This document shows positions 1 to 11,813 of a stretch of DNA of 64,000 nt, in pieces. A program made the translations under genes and the position numbers. The notes under the pieces are model-generated. The model was given only the letters and a program-made list of their open reading frames with translations. It did no database searches and was not told the origin of the DNA. How positions within the stretch are numbered: position 1 is the stretch's first letter; every line of letters begins with the position of its first letter. The stretch comes from Diphasiastrum complanatum (lineage: Eukaryota; Streptophyta; Lycopodiopsida; Lycopodiales; Lycopodiaceae). The stretch is from contig CM055113.1 of assembly GCA_029204225.1 (NCBI GenBank), positions 17,522,445 through 17,586,444 on the forward strand, given 5' to 3'.

Positions 1-751
1 GGAAGATGCGATGGTGATGGATGGAGTAGTGGACACTGGAAGAGAAGTAGGAGTGGTATCAACAGAAGAAACGAGGATGGAGACAGAAACAAATGTGGAT
101 GGAACAAGAAGAGAGGTAGCGACAACATAAATCGGAGTGGGGGGTTGCATGGAAGAAGAAGTGGCAGTTGTTGATGGAGTGGTTAGTGCGGTAGTGGAGG
201 TGCATCTTTGGTAGCAGGTGGAGATGTGGATGTAGAGGCAGCGCTACGCATTCGTTTGCTGGCCGTTGTATTAATAACTACAGGCTGGGATGCTTGAGAT
301 GGTGGATAAAGGTTAGTATGTGGCACAAGGGTAGACAAAAGGAATGAGAATTGGAAACCGTGCACTTTCGCCTCGAGAAGTGCGTAGGCAAAGTTACACA
401 ATAGGGGACCTGCTGCGATACGGTCACGGTTGTTGGGTTTAATGGAAAGGGTTAGTTCACGAAGGAGGAAGCTATGCCAGTTGTATGGCACAACGGAGGG
501 GTTAGGGAATTTTAGAAAGTATTCCACTATCTGACTCAGCAGCTTAGACTAGATTCTGTCCTTGCGAAATGTTGAAATGACTAGAAAGTTATTCAACAAA
601 TGCACAGCTGCCTGTATGACGGGTTCCGTGATAGCTTCTATCAGGTAACCATTGTTAGTCTGTATGGGAATTTCGGGTGTAGTTTGGGTGACGAAAGGTT
701 CGATCAAACCTTTGACGTAGCGATGGGAGATGGGTTGACGATCACCAGACA
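1..751 (-). pseudogene. ORF-X fragment (Gypsy accessory ORF), copy A
   Basis: Reads from an ATG at 751 leftwards off the window edge. The first ~170 residues are a mixed, mostly helical-looking domain. The rest is Ser/Thr/Pro-rich low complexity. An in-frame TAG at 549-551 stands where the related copy at 6850-7946 has CAG, so it is broken. It matches ORFs at 13100-13771 (minus) and 35494-36235 (plus), which lie 3' of Gypsy integrase genes, so it should be the 3' accessory ORF of a lost Gypsy. I recognise no catalytic motif, signal peptide or membrane segment, and function is unknown. Copia-1 starts within a few bases of the ATG, so upstream sequence was lost at that junction. Confidence 0.65.
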
Positions 752-756
752 TAATG

Positions 757-2280
757 CCCCGCCAAAGAATGTACAATAGGCTCTCAATACCAAGGAGTGG
801 TATGATGCCATGAAGCAAGAGTATGATGCATTGATCACCAACAATACTTGGGAGTTTGTGGATCCACCATCCAACAAGCATGTGATTGGTTGCAAGTGGG
901 TATTTCGAATCAAACACAATTATGATGGCACAATCAACAAGTTCAAGGCAAGATTATGTGCCAAAGGATTTGCTCAAATCCATGGCCTTGACTATGAGGA
1001 GACCTTTGCACTTGTTGCAAAGATGGTGACAATAAGAATTCTTATTTTTCCTTGTTTTTTCAAATGGAAGGTGTTCCAATTAGATGTATCCAATGCTTTT
1101 TTAAATGGTTATCTTGAGGAGGAGATTTATATGGAACAACCTCAAGGATTCATCAAGAATGAGTCCAAAGTGTGCTTGCTCTTCAAAACTCTTTATGGAC
1201 TAAAGCAAGCACCAAGATCATGGTATTCAAGACTCAACACTTTTCTTATCTCACTAGGATTTGTTCTTAGTGACTATGATCCTTCCATGTATTTAAAGCT
1301 TGTTGATAATATTTTTGTCATTCTTCTAATCTATGTTGATGACATTATTCTTTGTGGAAGTTGTATCAAGCTAATTAAAGAAACTAAGCTAGCACATGGA
1401 AATGAGTTTATAATGCAAGATCTAGGAGAGATTCATTACATTCTAGGCCTAGAGATTGACTTTCATGAAGATTATGTTTCTATATGTCAATCTAGATATG
1501 CTCATTCTATGTTGAAAAAATTCCATATGGAAAATTCTAAGAGCATAGATACTCCAATGGAGCAAATTGTGAAAGATCCTAATAAAGGTGATGAAAGATC
1601 CTTCAAGGACATCACACTTTTTAGGAGCCTTATAGGCTCCTTAATTTGGCTTACGATTACTAGGCCCGATTTGAGTTTTTGTGTTCACAGATTGAGTCAA
1701 TATTTGCAAGATCCTAAGATCCATCATTGGAAGATGGCCAAGAGGATTCTTAGATACATATCTTCATCTTGTGATTATGGTCTACTTTATAAAAGTGAAG
1801 ATTTATCCATTGTTGGCTACTCGGATTTGGACATTGCAAGTGATAAGATGGATCGAAAGTCTATTAGTGCATACACTATATTTCTTGGAGGCAATCTAAT
1901 ATCTTGGCTTTCCAAAAAGCAAGATACTATATCTCTTTCTTCATGTGAGGCTGAGTACAAAGCACTCACCACAACTACCAAAGAGGTGCTTTGAATCAAG
2001 AGATTATTATTGGAGCTAAAGTGCATCAAGGAGGATGATCTACCAATGATCAAGTGTGACAATATCTCGGCCCAAGCTCTTGCCAATAATACTACATTTC
2101 ATGCAAGGAGCAAGCACATAGAAATGGCACACCACTTTGTGAGAGAAAAGTTTATTGGAGGATAAATCTATTTGGAGCATGTCAACACATCCTCTTGTAT
2201 TGCTGATCTACTCACCAAGCCTTTGAGCAAAAGTGCCTTCATCAAACATAGATCTAATCTTGGAGTTATATCAAGATCAA
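757..2280 (+). pseudogene. Copia-1 reverse transcriptase-RNase H
   Basis: Ty1/Copia polyprotein C-terminal part. The RT fingers start with the usual ALNTKEWYDAM-type stretch, followed by LDVSNAFLNG (first catalytic Asp) and YVDD at 1332-1343 (catalytic pair intact). RNase H follows, with SCEAEYKAL, then CDNISAQAL and the terminal LLTKPLS motif. Integrase, protease and gag are absent. Three in-frame stops break it: TAG 777-779, TGA 1992-1994 (a Trp codon in the sister copy at 19.8-21.4 kb) and TAA 2163-2165. There are no frameshifts. It would copy element RNA into DNA in cytoplasmic particles if intact. A purine tract (GAGGAG) and a likely LTR follow directly. Confidence 0.9.
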
Positions 2281-2296
2281 TGCGTGTTACGAGGAG

Positions 2297-3090
2297 TGTG
2301 AGAAATGCAAAAAGGTTATCTATGTTAGTTGTAGGGGTCCTATACTTTTTTGGAACACTTCCCACACGTGTGTATGTACTTTGGAAGTGAGTTAATGCAT
2401 GTAGTAGTGTGTTTTTGCCATTGATGTGAAGATAGATCTTGAATCTCAATCTAGTCTTGATCATTGTGCATCCACACACCTTAGGAGATCATAATCACAT
2501 GTGAAGGACACTCCACACGTGTGAATTCAACATAAAAAAACTACATGAAGAAACAAATAGAATCATAATGAATGGATTCGTCCATGCATAAACTTCTAGT
2601 ATCTCTATAAAACAACATCAGCCATGTGTCAAAACAATCAAATGGATAATTGTTGCGGTGTTGTGGTGTATTGATTTTTTTGTGTCTCCATCCACATGTT
2701 AGTAGTTGAGTAGGCCAATTTTGGCATTAGAGGCAACTCGAGCAAGTACACATGTAAAGTGATGATTAGGCCAAAAGTAGAGTTTGATGTGGCTGGAGCT
2801 AGCTTAGGCCTGTTACTTTTTTGGCTTTCTCTCTCTACCCGAGAGGTTGTACTTTGATTCTCTCTCTACCCGAGAGCAAGGTTTTTTTCTATTTATTTTT
2901 TTCATCCACAAGTCTCCACACATGTGAATGTACTTTGGTGAATGATATATGCATGTTTCATTGCGCGCTTGCCTTAGATTTGTGATAGATCTTGGAATTC
3001 AATCTATGCTTGATCTTTGTGCAATCACCCACATCTTCGTGTGAGCAACGATTCTCCTTGAATGGCCAACACCAAAAAAGCTTCTCTCAA
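2297..3090 (+). repeat. Likely 3' LTR of Copia-1 (K-related), end uncertain
   Basis: Begins TGTGAGAAATGC right after a purine tract ending GAGGAG, the same arrangement as GAGGAG|TGTTAAAAT at 53472. It holds CACACGTGTG at 2363-2372 and 2514-2523 and CACACATGTG at 2917-2926, the signature of the K-type LTRs in this window. A ~150-bp segment at 2340-2490 recurs imperfectly at 2890-3050, so two LTR pieces may be joined here. I could not fix the right border. Confidence 0.45.
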
Positions 3091-5160
3091 AACATCAACC
3101 TTCAATAGGAGGGAGTACATAGCAAATAAGTAGGCTATAATAGTGGCAGTCAGCCTGTACCTCAAACCATCTTAATTCATGCAAGGGAGATGTATACTAT
3201 CAACTATGCAGCGACTTAGTGGTGTTTGAACGGCCAACATTGATAATGTCAGTAGCTATTTAAGAAGCTCACAACCAACATGCAGTGTAACATATGGCAA
3301 GGTAGGTTATGGCCTTCATAAGCTAAGCATGAAAAATTTATACTCAGTAGGAGTCCAAAATCAGCCTAGAGGAGAGTTCACATATTGCCACTAAAAATTC
3401 ATAACAGCCTAGTTGTAAATCTTCTCCATGCTTAACAACAACCCAATGACTTCGACAACAATCACGTTCTTGCATCAAAGACTCAGGAACAAAACGACCC
3501 ACATTTTCAATCATACATGACAGTGGTTCGTTAGTGAGCATTCGTGTATGCCTATAGGTATACATTAATGGTCCACAACAATGCCCACAGTCGCAAAAAA
3601 TAGAACGACCTCCCTTGGCAATCTCTCCCAGCAATGATTTCAGAAACATATCCTATCCACCTAAAGCCATTCTTCTCTCCCATTCAGATTTTCATCTTAA
3701 CGACAACAATAACACCTTCTCCATATTCACGAAAAATAGCAACAACATAACTGTCTCAGCCGCAGGATGACAGTAGATGAAATGACCGAATGTCTTCTAA
3801 TATAATATCAGACCAACAGAGATAAGAGCAATGAGGAGAGAGAGGGTGAGATTAGATGGAGATAGAGTGAAAGCTTCCTTTGCATTTCAGGAAATCGGTT
3901 ATCAGTTGCAACCCAACGTCAATGAGCAGCCCTCAACAATAACTCACTCATAACAACTTCCAACATCCTATGATCAGAACCAGAGCAGCAAAATGACAGA
4001 AGAGTCACGTCCCACTAGCAACGAACACTAGCCTCACTTACAGGGCATAAGTGAGATTGTCGTTTATTTTTCCATCACGTCCTCCTATGGTGAATGCCCA
4101 TGCAAAAGTTAAAAGCTTCCCAGACTGCGGTCCTTTAAAAGTCTGCTGTCACCCAGTGAATGAGTAGGTGGCCCCAGAAGTATGCTTGGTGGCCCTATGG
4201 ATTTTAGGGGCTCCTTTGTTTATCTCATAGCTAGGGTGGTTAAAAAGTTTCAAGCTTTCTACTTGCCATGTGCATTATAATCTCACTTTTTGACTTTCAA
4301 AGCTCAAGTGGTCCAAGTTGCCAATTTGCCTTGTTAGGTTTATCCCCTCTTTTCATGTCCTCCCCTTTGGTCGTTAACAACAATGCCTTTTCTTTTGGGT
4401 ACATTAGTTTCCGAATAATATTTCCCTTATTGCGCATCATGTCGTTGTGGTCCAGTGCCCACTAAATTTTTAACATTTGTTTCAAATATTCTTTGCCTTG
4501 ACCTTGGGACCCATGATTTGGGACACCTTCTTAGCAAACTAGTTTCCTGAAAAGCAAAATTTGGCAAATTTTTATATTGGCTTAAAAAAGAGTACATTAT
4601 AAATGCGGCAAAGATGTTTTCCAAAAATGTCAATCTTTACAAATTATTGCTATGCCATTTTGAAATTCACTCTAGCTAGTTTTTGGGCAGGTTGGAACCC
4701 CTATGTATGTGACATTTTATGTCATTTGCATCATGATTGTTGATTTTTTACATGCTGATTTTGCAAATATCTCAAAAAAGAATGCCCAACATTAGCCCGA
4801 AGTTGTGTGTTGAGAAATTGGCCAACATTCATCAGGTATAAGAAGGAAATACTAATTTCCAACATAGATTATAAAAAACTAGGTAGATGCATGTGAAAAA
4901 TTGCCAGCTAGTTAAGTTGTCTAATTTAAAAATTTGGAGGCCAAAGTGAATTTTCAACTTAGAGATGAGTTTCTTTATGTCAATAAGGCCTAAGAATAGT
5001 GTCCTTACAATTTATACAAGTTGATAAAGTTGGTTTTAGACCCATTTATACTGAGTAGTCGAAAACCATTGCATTTAGTCATGAAAAACTAGGTTTTTGG
5101 AGAAGTTTCTAGAAACTACCATTTAGGGTCATTCTTGGCAAGTGGCCAAATGTCATATTG
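3091..5160. other. No recognisable gene
   Basis: AT-rich sequence with only short open frames lacking family similarity or codon regularity. It is probably old repeat debris. I see no RNA gene and no clear LTR border. Confidence 0.5.
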
Positions 5161-5330
5161 TCTACTATAAATACCTATACCAACATGTAGAATGTATTCA
5201 AGAGTTCTTTCGTTACTTAGAGAACATTCATCTTCAATGCTATTGTCTTCTTCTAGCTCTTCTCCTTAGCTTGATATCTTGATTTCTCTAATTTTCGTGT
5301 TGTTCTTGAGTTCACACGTGTGAAGGACAA
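5161..5330 (+). promoter_or_regulatory. LTR-type promoter remnant: TATA box plus CACACGTGTG
   Basis: TATAAATA at 5166-5173 is followed ~140 bp downstream by TTCACACGTGTGAA (palindrome core 5313-5322) and then GTACGAACAG. The K LTRs at 48831 and 53472 show the same order: TATATAT, then ~160 bp, then CACACGTGTG next to a GTTCGTAC stretch. This looks like the TATA-to-U5 part of a decayed K-like LTR. Confidence 0.4.
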
Positions 5331-5907
5331 TGTACTACTGCTTTTGTACGAACAGAGAAAATACTATATTGATTCATAGTCATTTTAATGATATTTGTAT
5401 GCATTTCCATGTTCTAGCATATTAGATGCATGATTTTCTACATTGTTGACGAACTAGATTCTATGGACCATAGCTTCCCATTTATATTTGAGATCACCAC
5501 TGACCACATCTTGGAAACTAACTCACCGCTCGAAAATTTGGGCTTGGAAAAAGGTAAACCCCTTACTTTTCCAATTCTCAACAAATTATCTTGATGTTTA
5601 ACAATTTTCTAAGGTGTATTCACCACTTTCTCCTTGTTTTTCAAAAGTGGTAAAAGCATGGTTGTAATAAAGGATCTCCTAAACATATTTTCGATAGATC
5701 GACATGTAATACAAGATGAATTTGAGCCATTGGTGGCAAATGAAGGTAATAAATCAAGTCAACAACATTCTTCATAAATTTCAAAGGTCCATAACACTTT
5801 GATTCTTCTTAAGTTTCATGTTCTTGTAAAGGTTGTTGCCTTAATTACGCAAAACAAACTTAAGAAAATTCACATTTAGTAATACCTTTTGATAGCAAAT
5901 TACTTCA
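5331..5907. other. No recognisable gene
   Basis: AT-rich spacer between the LTR remnant and the end of the Gypsy C accessory ORF. No coding or structural signal was seen. The 3' LTR expected for Gypsy C on the minus strand is not recognisable here. Confidence 0.4.
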
Positions 5908-6849
5908 TCATTTATTGCACGCCCTTTGTATATTTTTACTTAGGGGGTACTTTGATAGCAATTCGTTTATTTTCTCCTCCATGGACTTGGGTCTTCGGAA
6001 GGCCCGATTGGCAGATATTATGCGCGAACCTCTAGATGATGTGGCTTGGCTTTGGTTGGTACCTGCGCCTTGGCCCTGGTCTCGCGTCTCAACAGTCGTA
6101 TCTGTTTTCCCTTGATCTTGGCCTCCAGACCCTTGATCCTGGTTAAATCCCCCTGCTGCCTGCTGGCTTTGGTCTTGGATGGTACTAGCTTGTGCAGCGT
6201 CAAAAATCGGTGGCGGTGGAATTACCACGGGGGTGGGTTGGGCCTTCGTGTTCATGAAGTTTTGGCACGCCTTGAGGGTTGGCTTGGCCTGGGCGAGCTC
6301 GTGAGTTGCGCTTGTCCGATATTTGTTGAACTCTACCTGGTAGCCGTTTAAGGTTTGGCTATAAACTTGCACCTGATGCCGAAGAAAATTCATTTTTGAT
6401 TGAGAAAGTGGCCTTGAGTCTAGTGCAAGTTGAGCTAACCAGACGAGCTTTTCATCTTGTAGGGCTTTAACCTCCGTTCCCAGGCGCGTATTCTCTGCTT
6501 CCAAAAGGTTTAGTTGCACCTGGATGGGAGCAAGCCGTTGGGCGCTTCAGATTGAAGCTCCCGCACCTTTGTGGAGGCCTCTGTCAGCGCTTTGGAGAGG
6601 CTTTGGATATATTTGTTGAGGCCCTCCTCCTTCTGCTACAGCTTGGCAATCTCCTGGTGCCCTTCTTGTTTATGTTGGTGCGTTATCTATTCGTGCTGCA
6701 GCTTGGTGAGATATGCTCGCAGTTGTGTGTTACTCGTCGCCAGGTGTAGTACCCTACTTTCCAGAATGGCTTTGGCCGCTACCGCATCCAAGATGTATTT
6801 TCCCAGAGTCTGGTACGTCGTTGTTAGGTCTGTGGGAGCAGCCGGTACA
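5908..6849 (-). pseudogene. Gypsy C coiled-coil accessory ORF (3' of ORF-X)
   Basis: Minus-strand coding remnant directly downstream of ORF-X. The best open part (6519-5908, 203 aa) begins with a heptad-like coiled-coil (LNLLEAENTRLGTEVKALQD). A Gln/Gly-rich linker follows (repeated QDQG), then a basic stretch with SRGSRII and a C-terminal helix. The upstream part (6849-6520) also reads as coiled-coil but is broken by stops and shifts. The plus-strand relative is at 36900-37735 in Gypsy E, in the same place after ORF-X. It may be the C-terminal half of one ORF-X polyprotein. Function is unknown; a structural or oligomerising role is an inference. Confidence 0.6.
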
Positions 6850-7946
6850 CTAGCACTGATAGGGGCTTGTGTTGTATCGGCCCCGACGACTTGTGGAATA
6901 GGACCTCAAGTCATTATCTTCTATCAGGTTCTCATTGGACCTGATGCCATCAAGGGCGGTAGGATCAGCCCGATCTGGCGATGGTACAAAAACTGTTTGA
7001 ATAAATGCGTCATCAGGAAATGGTTGGTTGCCCTCGGTAACCTTTGGTGGCAAAGTAGGTGGGGTTTGAGAAGCAACTGTGGAAACAGGGGTGAGGACGG
7101 TTTGTCCGAACGAGAGGATTGGAGGAATAGAGGGGAACTGAAGGGTGGTGTGGAGTATGGAAGAAGACAAAGATGGAGCAAAAAAGGTCTGGCGTGGGGG
7201 TGAAAATTTGATAACTTGCATCCATGCCAGAGTGTCTGGAGACAATTGAAAATCAGAAGGATTGAACGGAATGGAAGCAACGGTGGCGGCAGGAGTGATG
7301 GAGGATGTGATGGTGATGGACGGAGTAGTGGATAACGGAACAGAGATAGGAATCGTATCAACAGAGGAAACGAGGGTGGACACAGAAACAGATGTGGATG
7401 GAACAAGACGAGAGGTAGCGACAATAGAGATCGGAGTGGGGGGTTGCACAGAAGAAGAAGTGACGATGGTTGATGGGGTGGTTAGTGCGGTAGTGGAGGT
7501 GTGTCTTCGGGTAGCAGGTGGAGATGTGGATGTAGAGGCAGCGCCACACATTCGTTTGCTGGTCGTTGTGTTAATATCTGCAGGTTGGGAGGAGGTGGAT
7601 GCTTGAGATGGTGGATAAATGTTAGTGTGTGGCACTAGGGTAGACAAAAGGGATGAGCGTTGAAAACCGCGCACTTTCACCTCGATAAGTGCGTAGGAAA
7701 AGTTACACAACAGGGGGCCTGCTGCAATACGCTCATAATTGTTGGGTTTGATGGAGTTGGCTAGTTCACAAATAAGGAAGCTATGCCAGTCGTATGGCAC
7801 AACGGAGGGGCCAAGAAATTCTAGAAAGGATTCCACTATGTGAATCAGAAGCTTAGACTGGATTCTATCCTTGCGAAATGCTGAAATAACTAGAAAGTTA
7901 TTCAACAGATGCGCAGCCGTCTAAATGACGGGTTCCGTGATAGCAT
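6850..7946 (-). pseudogene. ORF-X of Gypsy C, 5'-truncated
   Basis: Homologous to copy A at 1-751 over the whole shared length: RKDRIQSKLL, then a WHSFL segment, then AAGPLLCNF, then a long Ser/Thr/Pro-rich tail. An in-frame TAG sits near 7922 inside the ITEPVI segment, and homology ends abruptly near 7946, so ~50 N-terminal residues are missing. Downstream of the stop, ~350 codons stay open. It lies between the Gypsy C integrase (ending ~8756) and a coiled-coil ORF, in the same transcriptional sense as pol. No protein family is recognised. The tail is low complexity, and I see no transmembrane segment that would support an env-like label. Confidence 0.65.
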
Positions 7947-8755
7947 AGAGTGCGTATTAGGTGAAATCCACTTTCCCTTGTTCAATTCCACCCAAATTTT
8001 GGTAGGCACCTTTTGCACAAAATTCTAAGACCTCAGGGAGGTCTGCGAGAGTTCAAAAGGTGATTTGACTACTATGCGAAGGTTTTGCGAGGGTTCAACT
8101 CTCGTAGGAAGTGATCTCTCGCACAACTTGTTCCTGTGATTGGATTTTCAAGATCAAACCATGTAGACAGGCTAATTTCACTGCTCTGATTCCATTTAGG
8201 CACCTTAGAGAGGGTTGATAAGTCGATCTTGATGTTCAACGAGGGTTATGAAAATTTAGCTTCTGGGAACCCTCACACACACTAGAAAATGGTGATTCCT
8301 CCATCAGGAACTCTCACAAAGATTTTCATGGATGCATCTGGGTCAGATCTGGTGACTGTCCAACTTTCAAGAGCTATCTCTTAGGGGATCTCAAAAAATC
8401 ATGAAAAGTTGCTCTTTTAGAGTGTTTTTTGACGAAATCTCGAGATTTTCTGATTTTTAACTTTTGTAAATTGGTAATCAGCCTCATCCAAGCTTGATCT
8501 GACTATTGGTAGCTGGAAGTTCTGATGGATACTTGGTATAGATCCCTCAGTCAATCTGATGATCAGCTTCCTTCTTGATCCTATCTGGATCTGGATCCTT
8601 CTTGGATTCTGATGGATTTCTCCGATCTTGCCAGATCTGGCTGAATCTTGAAGGATTTAGCTTGATTTGGTTTGATCTTCTTAGATCTAGCGGTGATGGC
8701 TTAGCAGATTAGCTTTTCGTAACGTGCCCCCACAATCTAGATCTATCTCATTATG
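7947..8755 (-). other. Gypsy C spacer between integrase and ORF-X, with CTCTCGCA motifs
   Basis: Non-coding. It contains repeated short words: CTGCGAGAGTTC near 8043, TTGCGAGGGTTC near 8085, AACTCTCGTAGG near 8097, CTCTCGCACAAC near 8116, and weaker ACGAGGGTT and ACTCTCACA copies to ~8320. The same words fill the 5' leader of Gypsy D at 22500-23237. No gene is seen. Confidence 0.55.
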
Positions 8756-10253
8756 GTGGCTAGTACTTGTGCAACCGGCTACCGTTGATGGGTGTATCGA
8801 ATGGTGTCCCATCTAACGTTTCTAAATTCACGGCTCCATGATTAAGAATTTCCTTGATTCGATAGGCACGTGTGAATTTTAATTTTCCTTTGATCGCCTT
8901 GGTTTTATACATCAGGACCAGATCTCTGGAACGAAGATCCTTTTTTTGTAACCAACGATCATGTCATGCTTTGTGTCTTTCCTTTTCAGCTGCCACTGCA
9001 TGCACAACTAGTAAGCGTGTTTCACAAAGTTTATGCAGAGCTTCGTGGCATAGCTGTAGAGATTTGGACTCACTAAGACGTTGCATGGTGGCAATCCTTA
9101 ATGAAGGAACTAAAAACTCTACTGGCATCACATCATCCTAACCATATACCAATTGGAAGGGTGTTTGATTAGTGCTTCCTTTATATGTTGTCCTGAATGT
9201 CCATAGTGCAGCATGCAACTTATGTTCCCAATCTGATCTGCTAGCTTCATTTGTTTTCGTGAGAATGCTACACAGGATCTTATTGGATGATTCTGCTTGC
9301 CCATTACCACAAGGATAATAAGGCATATTGGTTCTGTGGATCACGAAGAATTCCTCCAACAGGACCTTGATGGTCGCATTGATGAAGTGGCTTTCGTGAT
9401 CACTGACTAACTCTACCGGGCATCTGAAGCGTACAATCATATCTTCATAAAAGAACTTGGCAGTGGTCCTAGCATCAGCTACTCTTACTGCCTTGGTTTC
9501 GACCCATTTGGTAAGGTAGTCTGTGGCTACGATTATGTATCTAGTCTGAGAACTCCTGGCCGTAGGGTGAATTGGACCGATGTAATCCAATCCCCACTTT
9601 TCGAATGGTGCTTGGGCTAAGACTGGGTGTAGTAGGTCATAATTCAATCTCGTTGGCCTTCTTGCCCTTTGGCACACATCGCACTTTTTTAAGTATTCCT
9701 CCGTATCCTTATGAATCATTGGCCACCAACATCCTGATTGCAGGATCTTGAGAACTATAATGTCGGATGCAAAATGGCCCCCACCCATGCCTTCATGTGA
9801 AATCCAAATGATCTGGGTGGCCTCATGAGGAAGAATACACCACCGAAGAATTCTGTCTAGTCCTCTTCGGTATAACTGGCTGGCAATCAGCTGATAAGGT
9901 CTAGCCTTCAAGATCAATTTTTGTTGTTCCGCCTTTGGTAGTGATTTGTCTGGTTGGGCCCGCATTAGATATTCAACAATGTTGGCAGCCCATTCTGGTA
10001 CTATCTCCACGTAAATTAAGACAGCATCTTCCAGCTCATCATCGGGTTGGGTTGCAATCTCTTTCTCCTTGATTCGTGATACATGATCTGCCATGTAATG
10101 TTGTTTTCCCTTGCGATCTACTGTCCGAAAATCAAATTCCAACAATAGAAGTAGCCATCTGGTGATTCTCCCGGTGTTGCAAGTTTTATTAACGAGATAA
10201 AGCAAGGGTTGATGGTCCGTATAAAAAGCAAAATGTGTGGCCATCAGGTAATG
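8756..10253 (-). pseudogene. Gypsy C RNase H end plus integrase
   Basis: Ty3/Gypsy pol C-terminal half. The RNase H end (YTDHQPLLYL ... HYMADHVSRI) is followed by the integrase zinc finger (HEGMGGGH then CDVCQRA). The integrase core shows LDYIGPIHP (Asp), VSDHESHF (Asp) and NGQAESSNK (Glu), so the DDE triad is present. A TAG at 9138-9140 interrupts the conserved LVYG-Q-D motif. The reading continues in the same frame through the C-terminal domain (LVLMYKTKAIKGKLKF) to about 8756. Gypsy D carries the identical TAG. Integrase inserts the cDNA into chromosomes; this copy is dead as read. Confidence 0.9.
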
Positions 10254-11750
10254 TCAAAATTTCTTAACCGCATAAATCATTGCCAGTGCTTCTCGCTCTG
10301 TGGTTGAATAAATCATTTCGGTATTACTAAGCTGTCGGCTTGCAAATCGGATTGGAGAATTATTTTTGTGTTCACCTAGCTGGGTTAAGACTGCTCCAAC
10401 TGCATACTTCGATGCGTCCGTATGCACGTGAAACTCAATGGACCAATTGAGTGGGTGTAAGATTGGTGCTGAAACCAATGCATCCTTAAGCTTCTGGAAA
10501 GCCTTTAGGGCTTCCTCGTTCCAATGTGGATCCGTTGTGAGTTTGTAGATTGGTTGGGCTAACTCCGCAAAATCAAGAATGAAGATCCTATAATAGTTAT
10601 CATGACCCATGAAGATATAGACTTCACAGATCATCCCCGGTGGTGGTAGATCAATAATGATCTTGATCTTTGATAGATCTGTGGCAATCCCGTGTCTTGA
10701 CACTATATGGCCGAGAATCAAGTGTTACCCAGAATTGACATTTTTCTGGATTTAGGGGGATCTTGTAGTCGCAGCATTTTTGTAACACCTTCTCCAGGTT
10801 GGATAAGTGTTTTGAGTCTGGTCCATGCACACACAGATTGTCCAAGAAAATTTCTAGAAATTTTTGCAGATAATCTTTGAATGTCGTCTGCATGACTCGC
10901 TAGAAGGTGCTTGGGGCATTGCAAAATCCGAATGGCATCACTTTATAGGGTAGGTTCCCCATTCCGTGGCAAATGCTGTTTTGTGTTGGTCTTGGGGGGC
11001 TATCTTCAGCTGGTTGTAACCGCTAAAGCTGTCTAGAAAACTGTAGGCCTTGGCATTGGCTACTCTGTCGAGGACACCTTTTGTAAAAGGTAAAGAAAAA
11101 TGATCTTTTTTGGTGACTGCATTTAGCGCCTTCAGATTCACACAAATCCTCATTTTGTCGTTCTTCTTGGGCACTATAACTATCGGTGATACCCATTCTG
11201 TGTGCTCGATTTCATAGATGAAATCTGCATCCATCAACTTCTGCAACTCCTGCTTGATCAGCTCAGTATAATTCGGGTTGCAGCGGTAATAACGGCTTAC
11301 CTTGGGGACTGCTCTGTCCACCAAGGGTATGGTGTGTTGGACTACTGTTGGTGGAATGCCCTTCAAGTCACTATAACTCCAGGCAAAACAGTCTTTATAT
11401 TCCACCAACAACAATCGTAGTCTCTTGAATTGTGTGGGTGTTAACTGCTCTCCCACATGCACCATCTTTTCTTCTTCACCTGGCTCGGCAAGATTCGTTG
11501 GCTGTGTTCGTGCAGGTCCCTCAAAGACTTGTTTCGCTGGTGCCTTACTTTGATCAGATTCTCTCTGGGCTTGCAGCATTATGATTACCACGTCGTCCAA
11601 GGTATAATTCTTGAAACTCTCAGGCATCTCGTGAACTGGCGCGCGTCCTTTTCTTGCTTGTTGTTGTCTTTGTGTTGCTTACTGCTTTTGCTTTTTGCTT
11701 TCTGTTTTTTTTTGCAAGCATCCTTCCTTTCTTGTTTTTCCTTCAAGAAA
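10254..11750 (-). pseudogene. Gypsy C reverse transcriptase-RNase H
   Basis: The RT starts after the linker MPESFKNYTLDDV. It shows YKDCFAWSYSDLKGIP, VPKKNDKMRICVNLKALN and FLDSFSGYNQLKIAPQD. The catalytic motif reads FLDNLCVHG instead of FLDD, a loss of one catalytic Asp. RNase H follows (HVHTDASKYAVGAVLTQ, TTEREALAMIYAVKKF) and is cut by a TGA at 10254-10256, where the family normally has Arg (KKF-R-HYL). Frames also break near 10720 and 10930. Upstream, a Lys-rich linker fades out by ~11750, against the LTR of Gypsy B, so gag and protease are missing. Confidence 0.88.
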
Positions 11751-11813
11751 TCTCATAAGGTTTATGCTCATAGAGGGTTTCAGGATTTATGTTCCTAGAG
11801 GGTTGTGGTGTCG

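Noticed and set aside
3344-3649. 101-codon minus-strand open frame
   Set aside because: No family resemblance, composition not gene-like, and no neighbouring element part explains it.
6046-7606. Plus-strand open frames across 6.0-7.6 kb
   Set aside because: They are antisense shadows of the minus-strand ORF-X and coiled-coil ORF, whose homologues are conserved in sense elsewhere in the window.
5908-7946. env-like gene for ORF-X
   Set aside because: Position 3' of integrase would fit, but there is no signal peptide or transmembrane segment in any of the copies.
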